Assembly: GCA_036563615.1 (NCBI GenBank)
Contig: DATCMB010000004.1
Coordinates: 343,293 to 407,292, forward strand
DNA length: 64,000 nucleotides
Direction: 5' to 3'
Source: Candidatus Binatia bacterium
GTDB lineage: Bacteria > Desulfobacterota > Binatia > UBA12015
This document shows positions 51,990-62,531 of the stretch, in pieces. The position numbers were made by a program, and so were the translations under genes. Position 1 is the stretch's first letter, and each line of letters begins with the position of its first letter. The notes under the pieces were generated by a model, which saw only the letters and a list, made by a program, of their open reading frames with translations, did not search any database and was not told where the DNA came from.

Positions 51990-53225
51990 TCAAAAGAAGT
52001 CGCGCAGCCAGTCTCCCATCCGCTGCTTCACCTTCGAGAACGCGCCCTGCGCGCCGTTGCTCTGCGCGGGCGCGACCTCGAGACCCGGCGCACCGACGCC
52101 GAGCAGCAAGCCGACGCCGGTCGAGTACGCCGGACCGCTCACGATGTCGCCGAGACCGCCGCCGCTCTGGATCGGCGCGCCGATGCGCACCGGCGCGTGG
52201 AACACGCGCTCCGCGAGACCGGTGATGCCGTCGAGGCTCGCCGTGCCGCCGGTCAGGACCACGCCCGAGGCCATCATGCCGTCGACGCCGGCGCGCACCG
52301 CCTCCTGCGAGACGAGCGTCAGGATCTCCTCGACGCGCGGCTCGATGATCTGGGCGAGGATCTGGCGCGCCAGCACGCGCGGCCCGCGTCCGCCGACGCT
52401 CGGCACCTCGATCATGTCGTCGTCCGCGACCGTGCTCGCGAGCGCCGAGCCGAAGCGCTGCTTGAGCTTCTCCGCCTCCTGCGGCGGCGTGCGCAGCCCG
52501 GCCGCGATGTCGTTGGTCAGGTGGCTGCCGCCGAGACCGAGCACCGCGGTGTGGCGCACTGCGCCGCCCTGGTAGACGACCAGGTCGGTCGTGCCGCCGC
52601 CGATGTCGATCATCGCGACGCCGAGCTCGCGCTCCTCCTCGGTCAGCACCGCCTGCGCCGACGCGAGCGGCGCGAGCACGACCTGCGACACCTCGAGACC
52701 GCTGCGCTCGCAGCACTTGATGACGTTCTGCACCGCGGCGCTCGCCGCGGTCAGCACGTGGACGCGCGCCTCGAGCCGCACGCCGGACATGCCCTGCGGC
52801 TGCTTGATGCCGTCCTGGTCGTCGATGATGTACTCCTGCGGCAGAACGTGCAGGATCTGCCGATCCATCGGCAGCGCCACCGCGCGCGCGGCGTCGAGCA
52901 CCGCCTCGACGTCGTGGGCGTTCACCTCGCCGCTCTTGATCGCCACCATGCCGTGGCTGTTGAAGCCGCGGATGTGGCTGCCGCTCGCGCTCACCACGAC
53001 GCTGTGGATCTCGCAGTCGGCCATGATCTCGGCCTCGCGCACGGCGCGCTGGATCGCGTGCACCGTCGAGTCGATGTTGACCACGACGCCGCGCTTGAGC
53101 CCCTGCGAAGGCGCGGTGCCGAGTCCGATCACGTGCGGGCCGTCGTCGTGCATGGCCGCGACCAAGACGGACGTCTTGTGCGTACCGATGTCGAGTCCGA
53201 CGTGGATCGCCTGCTTGCGCGCCAT
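51990..53225 (-). CDS. ftsA: Cell division protein FtsA
   Basis: A 411-residue actin-like ATPase that ties FtsZ to the membrane. Motifs: VGLDIGTHKTSVLVA (phosphate 1), VAMIDIGGGTTDLVVYQGG (phosphate 2), GVVLTGGTASLDGI (adenosine) and a C-terminal amphipathic helix MGDWLRDFF for membrane attachment. It follows ftsQ by four bases. Confidence 0.98.
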   Translation of the reverse strand: MARKQAIHVGLDIGTHKTSVLVAAMHDDGPHVIGLGTAPSQGLKRGVVVNIDSTVHAIQRAVREAEIMADCEIHSVVVSASGSHIRGFNSHGMVAIKSGEVNAHDVEAVLDAARAVALPMDRQILHVLPQEYIIDDQDGIKQPQGMSGVRLEARVHVLTAASAAVQNVIKCCERSGLEVSQVVLAPLASAQAVLTEEERELGVAMIDIGGGTTDLVVYQGGAVRHTAVLGLGGSHLTNDIAAGLRTPPQEAEKLKQRFGSALASTVADDDMIEVPSVGGRGPRVLARQILAQIIEPRVEEILTLVSQEAVRAGVDGMMASGVVLTGGTASLDGITGLAERVFHAPVRIGAPIQSGGGLGDIVSGPAYSTGVGLLLGVGAPGLEVAPAQSNGAQGAFSKVKQRMGDWLRDFF

Positions 53226-53229
53226 CGCT

Positions 53230-54156
53230 CTAGATCATCTCCTGCTGTGAAGTGGTCGAGGTCCAGCGTGCCACCACCGAGCGCGGATCGCTGACGTCGA
53301 CGCTGCCCGCGAGTCGACCGAGGGCCACCTCCTCCGAAGCCTCCGCGCCGACCACGCCGGACAGCGACGCCGACGCGTGCGCGAGCACGCGCCGCAGCGA
53401 CGACAGCTTGTCGCGCCAGGCGCCCCAGCCGAGGTGCATCGCGAGGCGGCCGTCCTCGCTGAACGCGACGATCTGCGGACGCTCGTCGCGCCCGATGCCC
53501 GCCACCCGTGGCTCGAGCGCGACCTCGGAGACGCGGATCCCCGCGTACCCGCTCTCGAACAAGTGCGCGACCCGCACCGCCTCGCGCAGCTCGCGCGGCA
53601 GCGGCAGCTCGGGCTGCGCGCGCTCCGGGTAGGCCGCGCGCCAGCGCTCGGCGTCGACGCTCACGATCGGCAGCTCCCCGGCGAAGCCGTCCGCCGCGTC
53701 GATGACGACGCCGGACTGGTCAAGCAAAAACATCCCGCCGTCGGTGCGCAGGATCGCGCGCGGCCGACGCTCGCGAACGACGACCCGCAGGCGATCCGGC
53801 CACAGCCGCCACACCTCGGCGTCGGCGATCGCCGCCTGCGCTTCAAGCCTGGCCTCGAGCACCTGAGGCGAGGCCTGCCAGATGCTTCCCCCCTCCACCA
53901 TTCCCAACCACGACCGCACCGTTGACGCATCGAGTCGTTCGAGTCCCTCGATGTCGATCGCCCGCACGGCGAAATAACGATGTTCCATGCAGTAGCGCAT
54001 CAGCGGGCCGAGTGTAAAGCAGAATCCGCCGGCTAGAAGGAAAAAAACGACGTTTCGTATCGGCCAACGTCGCCATCCGCCGAGGGGAACCCGCGGGCGG
54101 CGCAGCCGTGCCGCGGCGCGGCGTGACGTCGTTCGCCATGTCGACGGCCACCTCAT
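53230..54156 (-). CDS. ftsQ: Cell division protein FtsQ
   Basis: A 308-residue bitopic protein: an Arg-rich cytoplasmic start, one membrane helix (VVFFLLAGGFCFTLGPL), a POTRA domain (FAVRAIDIEGLERLDASTVRSWLGM, VWRLWPDRLRVVVRERRPRAI) and a beta-sheet C-terminal domain. It links the early and late parts of the divisome. The ATG at 54156 overlaps the ddl stop (ATGA). Confidence 0.95.
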   Translation of the reverse strand: MRWPSTWRTTSRRAAARLRRPRVPLGGWRRWPIRNVVFFLLAGGFCFTLGPLMRYCMEHRYFAVRAIDIEGLERLDASTVRSWLGMVEGGSIWQASPQVLEARLEAQAAIADAEVWRLWPDRLRVVVRERRPRAILRTDGGMFLLDQSGVVIDAADGFAGELPIVSVDAERWRAAYPERAQPELPLPRELREAVRVAHLFESGYAGIRVSEVALEPRVAGIGRDERPQIVAFSEDGRLAMHLGWGAWRDKLSSLRRVLAHASASLSGVVGAEASEEVALGRLAGSVDVSDPRSVVARWTSTTSQQEMI

Positions 54157-55109
54157 GCCACCACCCCCTGGCCGAGCCGCGTCTCGCGAACGTGCAAGGA
54201 CGCAAGATCGAGCAGACGCTCGATCAGCGCCGGGAACTCGATGCCCGCGTGACGCGCCATCGCCGGGAACCAGCCGAGCTCGTGCAGCCCCGGCAGCGTG
54301 TTGCACTCGAGGACGAACATCGCGCCGTCGTCGCGCACCCGCAGGTCGACGCGGCTGTACGGGCCCGCGAGCAGCGCCCGGTGGGTCGCGGCCGCGATCT
54401 CGAGCGCGCGCTCGTAGTGCTCGCCGAGCGGCGCCGGCAGCACGAAGCGCTCGCGTCCCGGCGTATACTTGACGTCGTAGGTGTGCAGCTCGTCGCCGAG
54501 CGGCACGACCTCCATCGCGGCCAGCGCCTCGCCGTCGAGGACTGCGACCGTGACCTCGCGTCCCGCGATGTACTGCTCGACGAGCGCGTCCGGGTCGTAG
54601 CTGTGCGCGAGCGCGATCGCGCCCTCGAGCGCCGCCGGATCGCGCACGATCGACACGCCGTTGCTCGATCCTTCGCCGCGCGGCTTGACCACCACCGGCA
54701 GCGGACACGGCAGCTCGCACGTCTCGCGCCCCGGACCGACCAGCGTCCCGACCGGCGTCGGCACGCCGGCGGCGAGCAGGATCTGCTTCGCGAGCCACTT
54801 GTCCATCGAGATCGCGCTGCCGAGCACGCCGGCGCCGGTGTACGGGATGCCCATCACCTCGAGGAGACCCTGGATGCAGCCGTCCTCGCCGTAGCGTCCG
54901 TGCAGCGCGTTGAATGCGACCTCGATGCGCTCCTCGGCGAGCACGCGGGCGATGTCGCGGCCGACCGAGATCTCGCGCACGTCGTAGCCCGCCGAGCGCA
55001 GCGCCGCGGCGACCGCGCGCGCGCTGCGCTCGGAGATCTCGCGCTCCGAGGACAGTCCGCCCGACAGCACGCCGACCCGCTTGCCGCGATACCTTCCGCG
55101 CTCGCTCAC
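54153..55109 (-). CDS. ddl: D-alanine-D-alanine ligase
   Basis: A 318-residue ATP-grasp enzyme that makes D-Ala-D-Ala for the peptidoglycan precursor. It has VGVLSGGLSSEREIS, NALHGRYGEDGCIQGLLEVMGIPYTG, VVVKPRGEGSSNGVS and the metal-binding SRVDLRV with ECNTLPGL. The tyrosine-type selectivity points to D-Ala rather than D-lactate as second substrate, though this is an inference. Confidence 0.97.
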   Translation of the reverse strand: MSERGRYRGKRVGVLSGGLSSEREISERSARAVAAALRSAGYDVREISVGRDIARVLAEERIEVAFNALHGRYGEDGCIQGLLEVMGIPYTGAGVLGSAISMDKWLAKQILLAAGVPTPVGTLVGPGRETCELPCPLPVVVKPRGEGSSNGVSIVRDPAALEGAIALAHSYDPDALVEQYIAGREVTVAVLDGEALAAMEVVPLGDELHTYDVKYTPGRERFVLPAPLGEHYERALEIAAATHRALLAGPYSRVDLRVRDDGAMFVLECNTLPGLHELGWFPAMARHAGIEFPALIERLLDLASLHVRETRLGQGVVA

Positions 55110-55131
55110 CGCTCCCCCACCCTCGCTGCGC

Positions 55132-56061
55132 TCACCACTCGCCCACCAGGCGCACCTCCGGCTCGAGGAGGACGCCGCAGCGCTGCGCCACCACGTCGCG
55201 GATCTCGTCCATCAGCGCGCGGACGTCCGCCGCGCGCGCGCCGCCGGTGTTGACGATGAAGTTCGCGTGCTGCGGCGACACCTGCGCGCCGCCCACGCGC
55301 TTGCCCTTGAGCCCGCAGAGCTCGATCAGACGTCCGGCGAAGTCGCCCGGCGGGTTCTTGAAGATCGAGCCCGCGTTGGGCAGTCCGAGCGGCTGGCGGC
55401 GTCCGCGCTTTCTCTTCGCGTCCGCGATGCGCTGCGCGATCGCCTGCGGATCGTCGCGCACGAGACGCATCTCGAGCGCCGTCACGACGAAGCCCGGCGG
55501 CAGATCGAGCCTGCGGTAGGCGAACGCGAGCTCGTCGCGCAGCAGCCGGCGACGCTCGCCCGTGCGGCTCACGCCGCGCAGCGCCTCGACCACGTTCGCG
55601 ATCTCGCCGCCGAAGGCGCCCGCGTTCATCAGCACGCCGCCGCCGACCGTGCCCGGGATGCCTTCGCCGAACTCGAGGCCGCTGTAGCCGCGCTCGGTGA
55701 CCTCGAGGACGAGCCGCTTGAAGTTCGCCGACGCGCCGGCGACGACGCGCGCGACGTCGCGCTCCTCGACCCACTCGATGCGCGCGAACGAGCGGCCGAG
55801 CTTGATGGTGAGGCCGCGCACGCCGGCGTCGGCGACCACCAGGTTCGTGCCGCCGCCGAGCATGAACACCGGCACGTCGCGCGCCGACGCCCAGCGCAGC
55901 AGCTCCGCGAGCGCATCCTCGGTCTCGACCTCGCAGAACAGATCCGCCGGACCGCCGACGCGCATCGAGGTGTGGCGCGCGAGCGGCTCGTTGCGGCGCA
56001 CGACGCAGCCCGGTCCGAACGGCGGCGCGTCGAGGTCGATGGTCTCGGCGAGCGCGCTCAC
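55132..56061 (-). CDS. murB: UDP-N-acetylenolpyruvoylglucosamine reductase
   Basis: A 309-residue FAD enzyme that reduces the enolpyruvyl group to form UDP-MurNAc. Motifs: NEPLARHTSMRVGGPADLF, LGGGTNLVVADAGVRG, GLEFGEGIPGTVGGGVLMNAGAFGGE and SIFKNPPGDFAGRLIE with HANFIVNTGGA. Length and order are of the type II form. It starts 34 bases after the murC stop. Confidence 0.97.
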   Translation of the reverse strand: MSALAETIDLDAPPFGPGCVVRRNEPLARHTSMRVGGPADLFCEVETEDALAELLRWASARDVPVFMLGGGTNLVVADAGVRGLTIKLGRSFARIEWVEERDVARVVAGASANFKRLVLEVTERGYSGLEFGEGIPGTVGGGVLMNAGAFGGEIANVVEALRGVSRTGERRRLLRDELAFAYRRLDLPPGFVVTALEMRLVRDDPQAIAQRIADAKRKRGRRQPLGLPNAGSIFKNPPGDFAGRLIELCGLKGKRVGGAQVSPQHANFIVNTGGARAADVRALMDEIRDVVAQRCGVLLEPEVRLVGEW

Positions 56062-56095
56062 CGCCCGTCCTCCGCTCCGACGACTCCCACGCCGC

Positions 56096-57499
56096 TCACT
56101 TCACCACCCGTACGTTCGGCGCCGCCTCGCGCGCGCCGAGCGCCGCGAGCACGTCGTCGCCGAGCTTGACGATGTCGCCGGCGCCGAGCATCAGCACGAC
56201 GTCGCCCGGACGCGCCTCGGCGGCGATCCGCTCGGGAAGCTCCTCGCGCGCCGGCACGAAGCGAACGTCGGCGTGGCCGCGCGCCTTCATCGCCTGCGCG
56301 AGCGCGGCGCCGCTGACGCCGTCGATCGGGTCCTCGCCGGCCGCGTAGATGTCCATCAGGAAGAGCGTGTCGGCGTCGTCGAAGGCGGCGAGAAACTCGT
56401 CGAACAGGTCGCGCGTGCGCGTGAAGCGATGCGGCTGGAAGGCGACCACCAGACGACGCGCCAGCCCCTCGCGCGCCGCGCGCAGCGTGACGCGGATCTC
56501 CTCGGGATGGTGCCCGTAGTCGTCGATCACGGTGACGCCGCCCGCCGTGCCGCGCACCTCGAAGCGGCGGTGGATGCCGCTGAACTGCTCGAGCGCGCGC
56601 GCGCAGGTCGCGAAGTCGACGCCGACCTCGAGCGCCGCGGCGATCGTCGCGAGCACGTTCTGCGCGACGTGCCGCCCCGGCATGTTGATGCGCACCGCAC
56701 CGAGATCCTGCCCGGCGCGCGTCACCACGAAGCGCGTCGAGAAGCCCTCGACCACCAGCTCGCGCGCGCTGATCTCGGCGTCGGATGAGAGACCGTAGGT
56801 GACGAAGCGCTTGCGCACGCGCGGCAGCAGCGCCCGCACGCGCGGGCTGTCGATGCACAGCACGGCGAGCCCGTAGAACGGCACGCGGTTGACGAACTCG
56901 AGGAACGCGTCCGCCGCGCGCTCGACGCTGCCGTAGTGGTCGAGGTGCTCGGGGTCGATGTTGGTCACCACTGCGATCGTCGGCGACAGCAGCAGGAACG
57001 TCCCGTCGCTCTCGTCCGCCTCGACCACCATGTACTCGCCGAGCCCGAGGCGCGCGTTGGTGCCGAGCGAGAGCACCTTGCCGCCGATCACCACCGTCGG
57101 GTCGAGCCCGGCCTCCGACAGGATCGCGCCGAGGATCGAGGTCGTCGTGGTCTTGCCGTGCGTGCCCGCGACCGCGAGCCCGCTCTTCATCCGCATCAGC
57201 TCGGCGAGCATCTCGGCGCGCGGGATCACCGGGATGCGGAGGTCGCGCGCGCGCACCACTTCCGGATTCGAGAACTTGACGGCCGACGAGATCACCACGA
57301 CGTCCGTGCCGGGCGTCACGTGCTCGGGGTCGTGGCCGTACGAGATGCGCGCGCCGAGCTTCTCGAGGCGCTGCGTCGAGTCGCTCGGCGCGAGATCGGA
57401 GCCGCTCACGGTGTAGCCGAGCGTCAAGAGCACCTCGGCGATGCCGCTCATGCCGATGCCGCCGATGCCGACGAAGTGGATGTGGTGACCCGACCGCAT
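56096..57499 (-). CDS. murC: UDP-N-acetylmuramate-L-alanine ligase
   Basis: A 467-residue Mur ligase that adds L-Ala to UDP-MurNAc. It shows [68 protein letters not shown] and [10 protein letters not shown]. The ATG at 57499 gives a normal length and lies 22 bases after the murG stop; in-frame ATGs at 57538 and 57562 would overlap murG. Confidence 0.96.
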   Translation of the reverse strand: MRSGHHIHFVGIGGIGMSGIAEVLLTLGYTVSGSDLAPSDSTQRLEKLGARISYGHDPEHVTPGTDVVVISSAVKFSNPEVVRARDLRIPVIPRAEMLAELMRMKSGLAVAGTHGKTTTTSILGAILSEAGLDPTVVIGGKVLSLGTNARLGLGEYMVVEADESDGTFLLLSPTIAVVTNIDPEHLDHYGSVERAADAFLEFVNRVPFYGLAVLCIDSPRVRALLPRVRKRFVTYGLSSDAEISARELVVEGFSTRFVVTRAGQDLGAVRINMPGRHVAQNVLATIAAALEVGVDFATCARALEQFSGIHRRFEVRGTAGGVTVIDDYGHHPEEIRVTLRAAREGLARRLVVAFQPHRFTRTRDLFDEFLAAFDDADTLFLMDIYAAGEDPIDGVSGAALAQAMKARGHADVRFVPAREELPERIAAEARPGDVVLMLGAGDIVKLGDDVLAALGAREAAPNVRVVK

Positions 57500-57521
57500 C
57501 TGGCGAGCCGTTGTAGCGGGC

Positions 57522-58694
57522 TCAGGGCCGCCGTGCATCTGCTCGGCCTCGGTTACGCGCATTTTCTTGGTCTGTCTGCGGCTCGACGAGCGCGAGGCAT
57601 TCGTCGACCACGCGGCTCGTCGCATCCGGATGGCCGAGCGCACGCGCTCGCGCGCGCATCGCGCCGAGAGCTTCGGGATCGGCGAGCGCCGCGCGCACCG
57701 TCTCCGCGAGCCGCTCGGGGGTGAGCTCGCGATCGAGGATCATCCACGCCGCCTGCGCGTCGACCAGCGCCTGCCCGTTGAGCCGCTGGTGGTCGCCCGC
57801 CGCGAACGGAAACGGCACGAGGATCGCCGCGACGCCGAGCGCCGTCAGCTCGGCGATGGTCGTCGCACCGGCGCGGCAGATGACGAGATCGGCGCGGCGG
57901 TACTGCGCGATCATGTCGTCGATGAAGGCGTGCACGTCGGCGTCGAGACCGAGCCGACGGTACGCTTCCGCGACCTTGTCGCGGTCGGCGGCGCCGGTCT
58001 GGTGCGTGATCGCGAGCGGCCGGCCGATCCTCGCGAGCGCTTCCGGCACGACCTCGTTCAGCCGACGCGCCCCCGCGCTGCCGCCGAACACCAGGATGCG
58101 CGGCGGGTCGCCGAGCACCGGCCGCTCGCGCGTCGCGCCCTCCCCCGCCGCGCCGTCCGGCGCCGTCACGTCCGCCGCTGTGCCCGACGGCGCCGCGACG
58201 CTGCGCACCGGGTTGCCGGTCAGCACGGCGCGCGCCCCGAGCGCCTCCTTCGTCTGCGGGAAGCTGACGCACACCCGGCGCGCGAGCGGCGTCAGCGCGC
58301 GGGTCGCCGCCCCCGGGCTCGCGTTCTGCTCGAGGAGCACGATCGGCACGCGCGTGAGCCAGGCCGCGACCACCGCCGGAAACGACGCGTAGCCGCCGAC
58401 GCCGATCACCAGGTGCGGCCGGAAGCGGCGCAAGAGCCGCAGCGCCGCGACGCAGCTCGCCGGGATCTGCCAGAGAGCGCGCGCGACGCCAGCCAGACCC
58501 TCGCGGCGCAGGCCGCGGATCTGCAGCAGCTCGACCTCGAAGCCGGCACGCGGCACCGCCGTGCGCTCGATGCCGTGCGTGCTGCCGACGAAGCGGACCT
58601 CGGCGCCCGTACGGCGCACGAGCTCCTGCGCGACCGCGATCCCCGGGAAGAGGTGCCCGCCGGTGCCGCCGCCGGCGATCAGAACGCGCAGCAT
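57522..58694 (-). CDS. murG: Lipid II synthase (UDP-GlcNAc transferase) MurG
   Basis: A 390-residue GT-B glycosyltransferase that adds GlcNAc to lipid I. Motifs: [72 protein letters not shown] and [31 protein letters not shown] small insert with Ala/Gly (about residues 165-190) and a polar C-terminal tail are extra. 57 bases separate it from ftsW. Confidence 0.97.
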   Translation of the reverse strand: MLRVLIAGGGTGGHLFPGIAVAQELVRRTGAEVRFVGSTHGIERTAVPRAGFEVELLQIRGLRREGLAGVARALWQIPASCVAALRLLRRFRPHLVIGVGGYASFPAVVAAWLTRVPIVLLEQNASPGAATRALTPLARRVCVSFPQTKEALGARAVLTGNPVRSVAAPSGTAADVTAPDGAAGEGATRERPVLGDPPRILVFGGSAGARRLNEVVPEALARIGRPLAITHQTGAADRDKVAEAYRRLGLDADVHAFIDDMIAQYRRADLVICRAGATTIAELTALGVAAILVPFPFAAGDHQRLNGQALVDAQAAWMILDRELTPERLAETVRAALADPEALGAMRARARALGHPDATSRVVDECLALVEPQTDQENARNRGRADARRP

Positions 58695-58751
58695 CGGCCG
58701 CCACCCGATCCGCCGCTGCTGCGCCGCCGCTCATCCCGGCTCCCCATCGCG

Positions 58752-59903
58752 TCAGCGCGCCTCGCGCGACAGGCCGAGCAGCACGCCGATCATGAGCCCA
58801 GCGGTGAGCATCGCCGAGCCGCCGTAGCTGACGAGCGGCAGCGGCATGCCCTTGGTCGGCATCAGACCGACCGCGACCGCGACGTTGAGCAGCGCCTGTC
58901 CGACGATCAGGAAGGTGAGCCCGAAGGCGAGCAGCCGCGTGAAGCAGTCGCGCGAGCGCGTCGCGACGCGGAAGCCGCGCATCGCGAAGACGCCGAAGCA
59001 CAGCAGCACGAGGCAGGCGCCGACCAGCCCGAGCCCCTCGCCGATCAACGAGAAGATGAAGTCCGTGTGGCCCTCGGGCAGGTAGAACATCTTCTGCTTG
59101 CCGTTGCCGAGGCCGACGCCGAGGACGCCGCCGCTGCCGAAGGCGAGGAACGACTGCACGAGCTGGAAGCCGTTGCCGAGCGGGTCGCGCCACGGGTCGA
59201 GGAACGCGGTGACGCGCTCCCAGCGGTAGGGCGACGTCCAGATCAGCGCGAGCGCGGGCGGCAGTCCCGCGAGCGCGAGCGCCGCGAGGTGCACGAGGCG
59301 CGCCCCGCCCGCGAACAGCATCGCGACCGTCACCAGCGCGAGCACGGCCGAGGCGCCGAAGTCGGGCTGCGCGAGCAGCAGCAGCACGGGCGCGAGCAGC
59401 ATGACGAGGTGCGGCAGCACGCCGCGCACGAAGCTGTGGATGCGGTCCTGCTTCTTGGTCAGCGAGTGCGCGAGGTAGAGCACGAAGACCGGCTTCATCA
59501 GCTCCGACGGCTCGAACGAGAACAGCCCGAGCGAGATCCAGCGGCGCGCGCCGCCGCGCACCTGACCGATGCCCGGCACGAGGACGAGCAGCAGCAGGAA
59601 CAGCGTCGCGAACAGCACGGGGTACGCGAACCGTCGCAGCAGCAGCGGATCGACGCGCGACATCACGAACGCGACGCACGACGCGAGCAGGATGAACAGC
59701 GTCTGCCGCCGGATGAGCGCGTAGGGATCGCCGAAGCGCTCGGCGCCGATGAAGTAGCTCGCCTCGAACACCATCACGAGGCCGAGCCCGACCAGCAGCA
59801 GCACCGAGCCGAGCAGCAGCAGATCGACCTGGCGGCTGCGCAGGACGACCGGGCGCCTCTCGCCCGGCACGAAGGGAGGAGAATCAGCAACGAGCGAGCG
59901 CAT
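58752..59903 (-). CDS. ftsW: SEDS-family lipid II polymerase / division protein FtsW
   Basis: A 383-residue SEDS membrane protein with about ten helices. Conserved parts: GGARRWISLGLFSFEPSELMKP, QPDFGASAVL (catalytic Asp), GVGLGNGKQKMFYLPEGHTDFIFSLIGEGLGLVGA and KGMPLPLVSYGGSAM. In this place it is the division polymerase working with FtsI, which is not in the window. The ATG overlaps the end of murD by 20 bases. Confidence 0.97.
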   Translation of the reverse strand: MRSLVADSPPFVPGERRPVVLRSRQVDLLLLGSVLLLVGLGLVMVFEASYFIGAERFGDPYALIRRQTLFILLASCVAFVMSRVDPLLLRRFAYPVLFATLFLLLLVLVPGIGQVRGGARRWISLGLFSFEPSELMKPVFVLYLAHSLTKKQDRIHSFVRGVLPHLVMLLAPVLLLLAQPDFGASAVLALVTVAMLFAGGARLVHLAALALAGLPPALALIWTSPYRWERVTAFLDPWRDPLGNGFQLVQSFLAFGSGGVLGVGLGNGKQKMFYLPEGHTDFIFSLIGEGLGLVGACLVLLCFGVFAMRGFRVATRSRDCFTRLLAFGLTFLIVGQALLNVAVAVGLMPTKGMPLPLVSYGGSAMLTAGLMIGVLLGLSREAR

Positions 59904-61269
59904 CGTCCGGGATCGACTCCACGATGGCCGCGAACGCGTCGCCGCGCGCGGCGTAGTTCTCGAACTGGTCCATGCTGGCGCAGGCGGGCGACAGCAGCAC
60001 GACGTCGCCCGGGCGCGCGACCGCGATCGCCGCCGCGACGGCGTCGGCGAAGCGCTCGCGGACCGTCGTCTCGGCGACGCCGCGCCAGACGTCGGCGAGG
60101 AAGTCCCGCGCCTTGCCGTAGAGCACGAGGTGGCGCAGCTTGCGCGCGAGCAGCGGGCGCGCGACGCCGTAGTCGCCGCCCTTGTCGAGGCCGCCCGCGA
60201 TCAGCACGACGCTGCCGTCGCGGTAGCCCTCGAGCGATTTCAGCAGCGCGCCGACGTTCGTGCCCTTCGAGTCGTCGACGTAGGTGACGCCGCCGACCTC
60301 GCGCACGAGCTCGAGCCGGTGACGGAGCCCGCGGAACTCGTCGAGCGCCGCCTGCAGCGCGTCCGCCGGCGCGCCGAGCGCGCGCGCGACGAGCAGCGCC
60401 GCCATGACGTTCTCGCGGTTGTGCTGTCCGGCGAGCGTCGTGCGGCGCAGCGAGAAGCGCAGCGGCGCGCCCGCCTCGTCCACGACGACGTCGTCGCCGT
60501 CGAGGCTCGCGTCGCCGGCGCCTCGGCGCGTCGGCGGCGCGCTGCCGAAGGTCTGCACCGAGGAGCGGAGCGACGGCGCGAGCGCGGCCACCGCGGCATC
60601 GTCGCGGTTCAGCACCGCGACGTCGTCCGCGCTCTGACGGGCGAAGATCCGCGCCTTGGTCTCGAGGTAGTGCTGGCGGTCGCGGTAGCGGTCGAGGTGG
60701 TCGTCGGTGACGTTGAGCAGGGCCGCGACCCGCGGCCGGAACGCCTCGACCCACTCGAGCTGGAAGCTCGACACCTCGGCGACCACGACGTCGAAGTCGC
60801 CGCCCACGGCGTCGACCAGCGGCGTGCCGAGGTTGCCGCCGGTGAACACCTTGCGCCCCGCGCGCTCGAGCATCGCGCCGACGAGCGAGGTCGTCGTGCT
60901 CTTGCCGTTGGTGCCGGTGATCGCGACCAGCGGCGCGGCGATCTCGCGCGCCGCGAGCTCGATCTCGCTCCACAACGGGACCCCGCGCCGGCACGCCTCG
61001 CGCAGCAGCGCCGAGTCCGCCGGCACCCCGGGGCTCGGCACGACGAGGTCGACGCCGTCGAGCAGCTCGGGCCCGTCCGTGCCGCGCACGAGCTCGACGT
61101 CCGCGACGTCGTCCGGCAGGGCCGCGTCGGCGCGCCGGTCACACGCGCGCACGCGCGCGCCGCGACCCGTCAGGTGGCGTGCGAGCGACGCACCCGTCCG
61201 CCCGAGACCGACCACCAGCACCTGCTTGCCACGCAGCGCCGCGGCATCGACGGTCCCGGAGCGCGTCAC
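59884..61269 (-). CDS. murD: UDP-MurNAc-L-alanine-D-glutamate ligase
   Basis: A 461-residue Mur ligase that adds D-Glu. The Rossmann start VLVVGLGRTGASLARHL, VPSPGVP, AITGTNGKSTTTSLVG, GGNLGTPL, NVTDDHLDRY and YVDDSKGTN(V)GA are as expected. The start is a GTG at 61269, three bases after the mraY stop. Confidence 0.97.
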   Translation of the reverse strand: MTRSGTVDAAALRGKQVLVVGLGRTGASLARHLTGRGARVRACDRRADAALPDDVADVELVRGTDGPELLDGVDLVVPSPGVPADSALLREACRRGVPLWSEIELAAREIAAPLVAITGTNGKSTTTSLVGAMLERAGRKVFTGGNLGTPLVDAVGGDFDVVVAEVSSFQLEWVEAFRPRVAALLNVTDDHLDRYRDRQHYLETKARIFARQSADDVAVLNRDDAAVAALAPSLRSSVQTFGSAPPTRRGAGDASLDGDDVVVDEAGAPLRFSLRRTTLAGQHNRENVMAALLVARALGAPADALQAALDEFRGLRHRLELVREVGGVTYVDDSKGTNVGALLKSLEGYRDGSVVLIAGGLDKGGDYGVARPLLARKLRHLVLYGKARDFLADVWRGVAETTVRERFADAVAAAIAVARPGDVVLLSPACASMDQFENYAARGDAFAAIVESIPDDALARC

Positions 61270-61272
61270 CGG

Positions 61273-62352
61273 CTACCTCAGCTTGAGCGTCGCGAGCGCG
61301 AGCAGCGCGCAGATGATCGCGATGATCCAGAAGCGGACGATGATCTGCGGCTCGGGCCAGCCGAGCAGCTCGAAGTGATGGTGAATCGGCGCCATGCGGA
61401 AGATGCGCTTGCGCCGCAGCTTGAAGGACACGACCTGGAAGATCACCGACAGCGCCTCGGCGACGAAGACGAAGCCGAGGAGCGGCAGCACCAGCTCCTG
61501 CTTCGCGGCGAGCGCGACCAGCGCGATCGCCGCGCCGAGCGGCAGCGAGCCGACGTCGCCCATGAACATCTGCGCCGGGTAGGCGTTGAACCAGAGGAAG
61601 CCGAGCCCCGCCGCGACCAGCGCGCCGCAGAACACCAGCAGCTCGCCCGTGCCGGGCACGTAGGCGATCTGCAGGTACTCGGCGAGCTTCGCGTTGCCGG
61701 CCACGTAGGCGAACACCCCGATCGTGCCCGCGGCGATCGCGACCGGGCCGATCGCGAGGCCGTCGAGGCCGTCGGTCAGGTTGACCGCGTTCGACGCGCC
61801 GACGATCACCAGCGCGGCGAACGGCACGTACCACATGCCGATGTCCGGCCGGACGTCCTTCAGGACGGGGAAGTTCAGCGTCGTGGTGAAGTCCGGCATC
61901 TGGGTGAGCGCGATGCCGGCGAGCAGCCCCAGCACGAGCTGGAGCGAGAACTTGGCCCGCGCCGAGAGGCCGCGCGAGCTGCGTCCGCGCAGCTTGCGGT
62001 AGTCGTCGATGAAGCCGATCCCGGCGAAGCCGACGGTGACGAACACCGCCAGCCAGACGTACGGGTTCGTCAGGTCCGCCAGCAGCAGCGTCGCCAGGAT
62101 CCCCGAGAACAGGATGAGGACGCCACCCATGGTCGGCGTCCCGGCCTTGGCCAGGTGACGCTGCGGGCCGTCCTCACGGATCGGCTGGCCGACCTTGAGC
62201 GACGACAGCTTCTGGATCAGCACCGGGCCGAGCCAGAACGAGATCACGAGCGCCGTCAGGCCCGCGAGCAGGGTCCGGAACGTGATGTAGCGAAAGACGT
62301 TGAAGCCCGAGTACGTCGTGTGCAAGGGATAGAGGAGCTGGTAGAGCATCAT
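61273..62352 (-). CDS. mraY: Phospho-N-acetylmuramoyl-pentapeptide-transferase
   Basis: A 359-residue membrane enzyme that makes lipid I from UDP-MurNAc-pentapeptide and undecaprenyl phosphate. It has [22 protein letters not shown] (catalytic DDD-type Asp), [37 protein letters not shown] and [16 protein letters not shown]. Two ATG codons in a row begin it. No murF precedes it; instead 179 bases with a long hairpin lie between it and murE. Confidence 0.98.
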   Translation of the reverse strand: MMLYQLLYPLHTTYSGFNVFRYITFRTLLAGLTALVISFWLGPVLIQKLSSLKVGQPIREDGPQRHLAKAGTPTMGGVLILFSGILATLLLADLTNPYVWLAVFVTVGFAGIGFIDDYRKLRGRSSRGLSARAKFSLQLVLGLLAGIALTQMPDFTTTLNFPVLKDVRPDIGMWYVPFAALVIVGASNAVNLTDGLDGLAIGPVAIAAGTIGVFAYVAGNAKLAEYLQIAYVPGTGELLVFCGALVAAGLGFLWFNAYPAQMFMGDVGSLPLGAAIALVALAAKQELVLPLLGFVFVAEALSVIFQVVSFKLRRKRIFRMAPIHHHFELLGWPEPQIIVRFWIIAIICALLALATLKLR

Positions 62353-62390
62353 CGCGCTTTCGTACCTGTTCCGTCGTGGTGCAAGACCCC

Positions 62391-62460
62391 TGGTGGAGAG
62401 GCCAGGCGCGACTCACCGCTCGGCCGAACGTCGCGAGCCGCCCCTGGCCCTCCTCCACCA
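62391..62460. repeat. Long imperfect inverted repeat between murE and mraY
   Basis: The left arm (62391-62414, TGGTGGAG-AGGCCAGG-CG-GACTC) pairs with the right arm (62434-62460, GAGCCGCCCCTGGCC-CTCCTCCACCA) over about 22 bp with small bulges. The rest of the 62353-62531 gap holds no gene and has CCACCACC-type low complexity. It could be an RNA structure, an attenuator, or a relic of a deletion where murF normally lies. Confidence 0.65.
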
Positions 62461-62531
62461 CCCCGGAAGCACACGCCACGACGACCCTACCACCCCACCG
62501 TGCGTCCGGGAGCCACCGCCACCACCCAACA

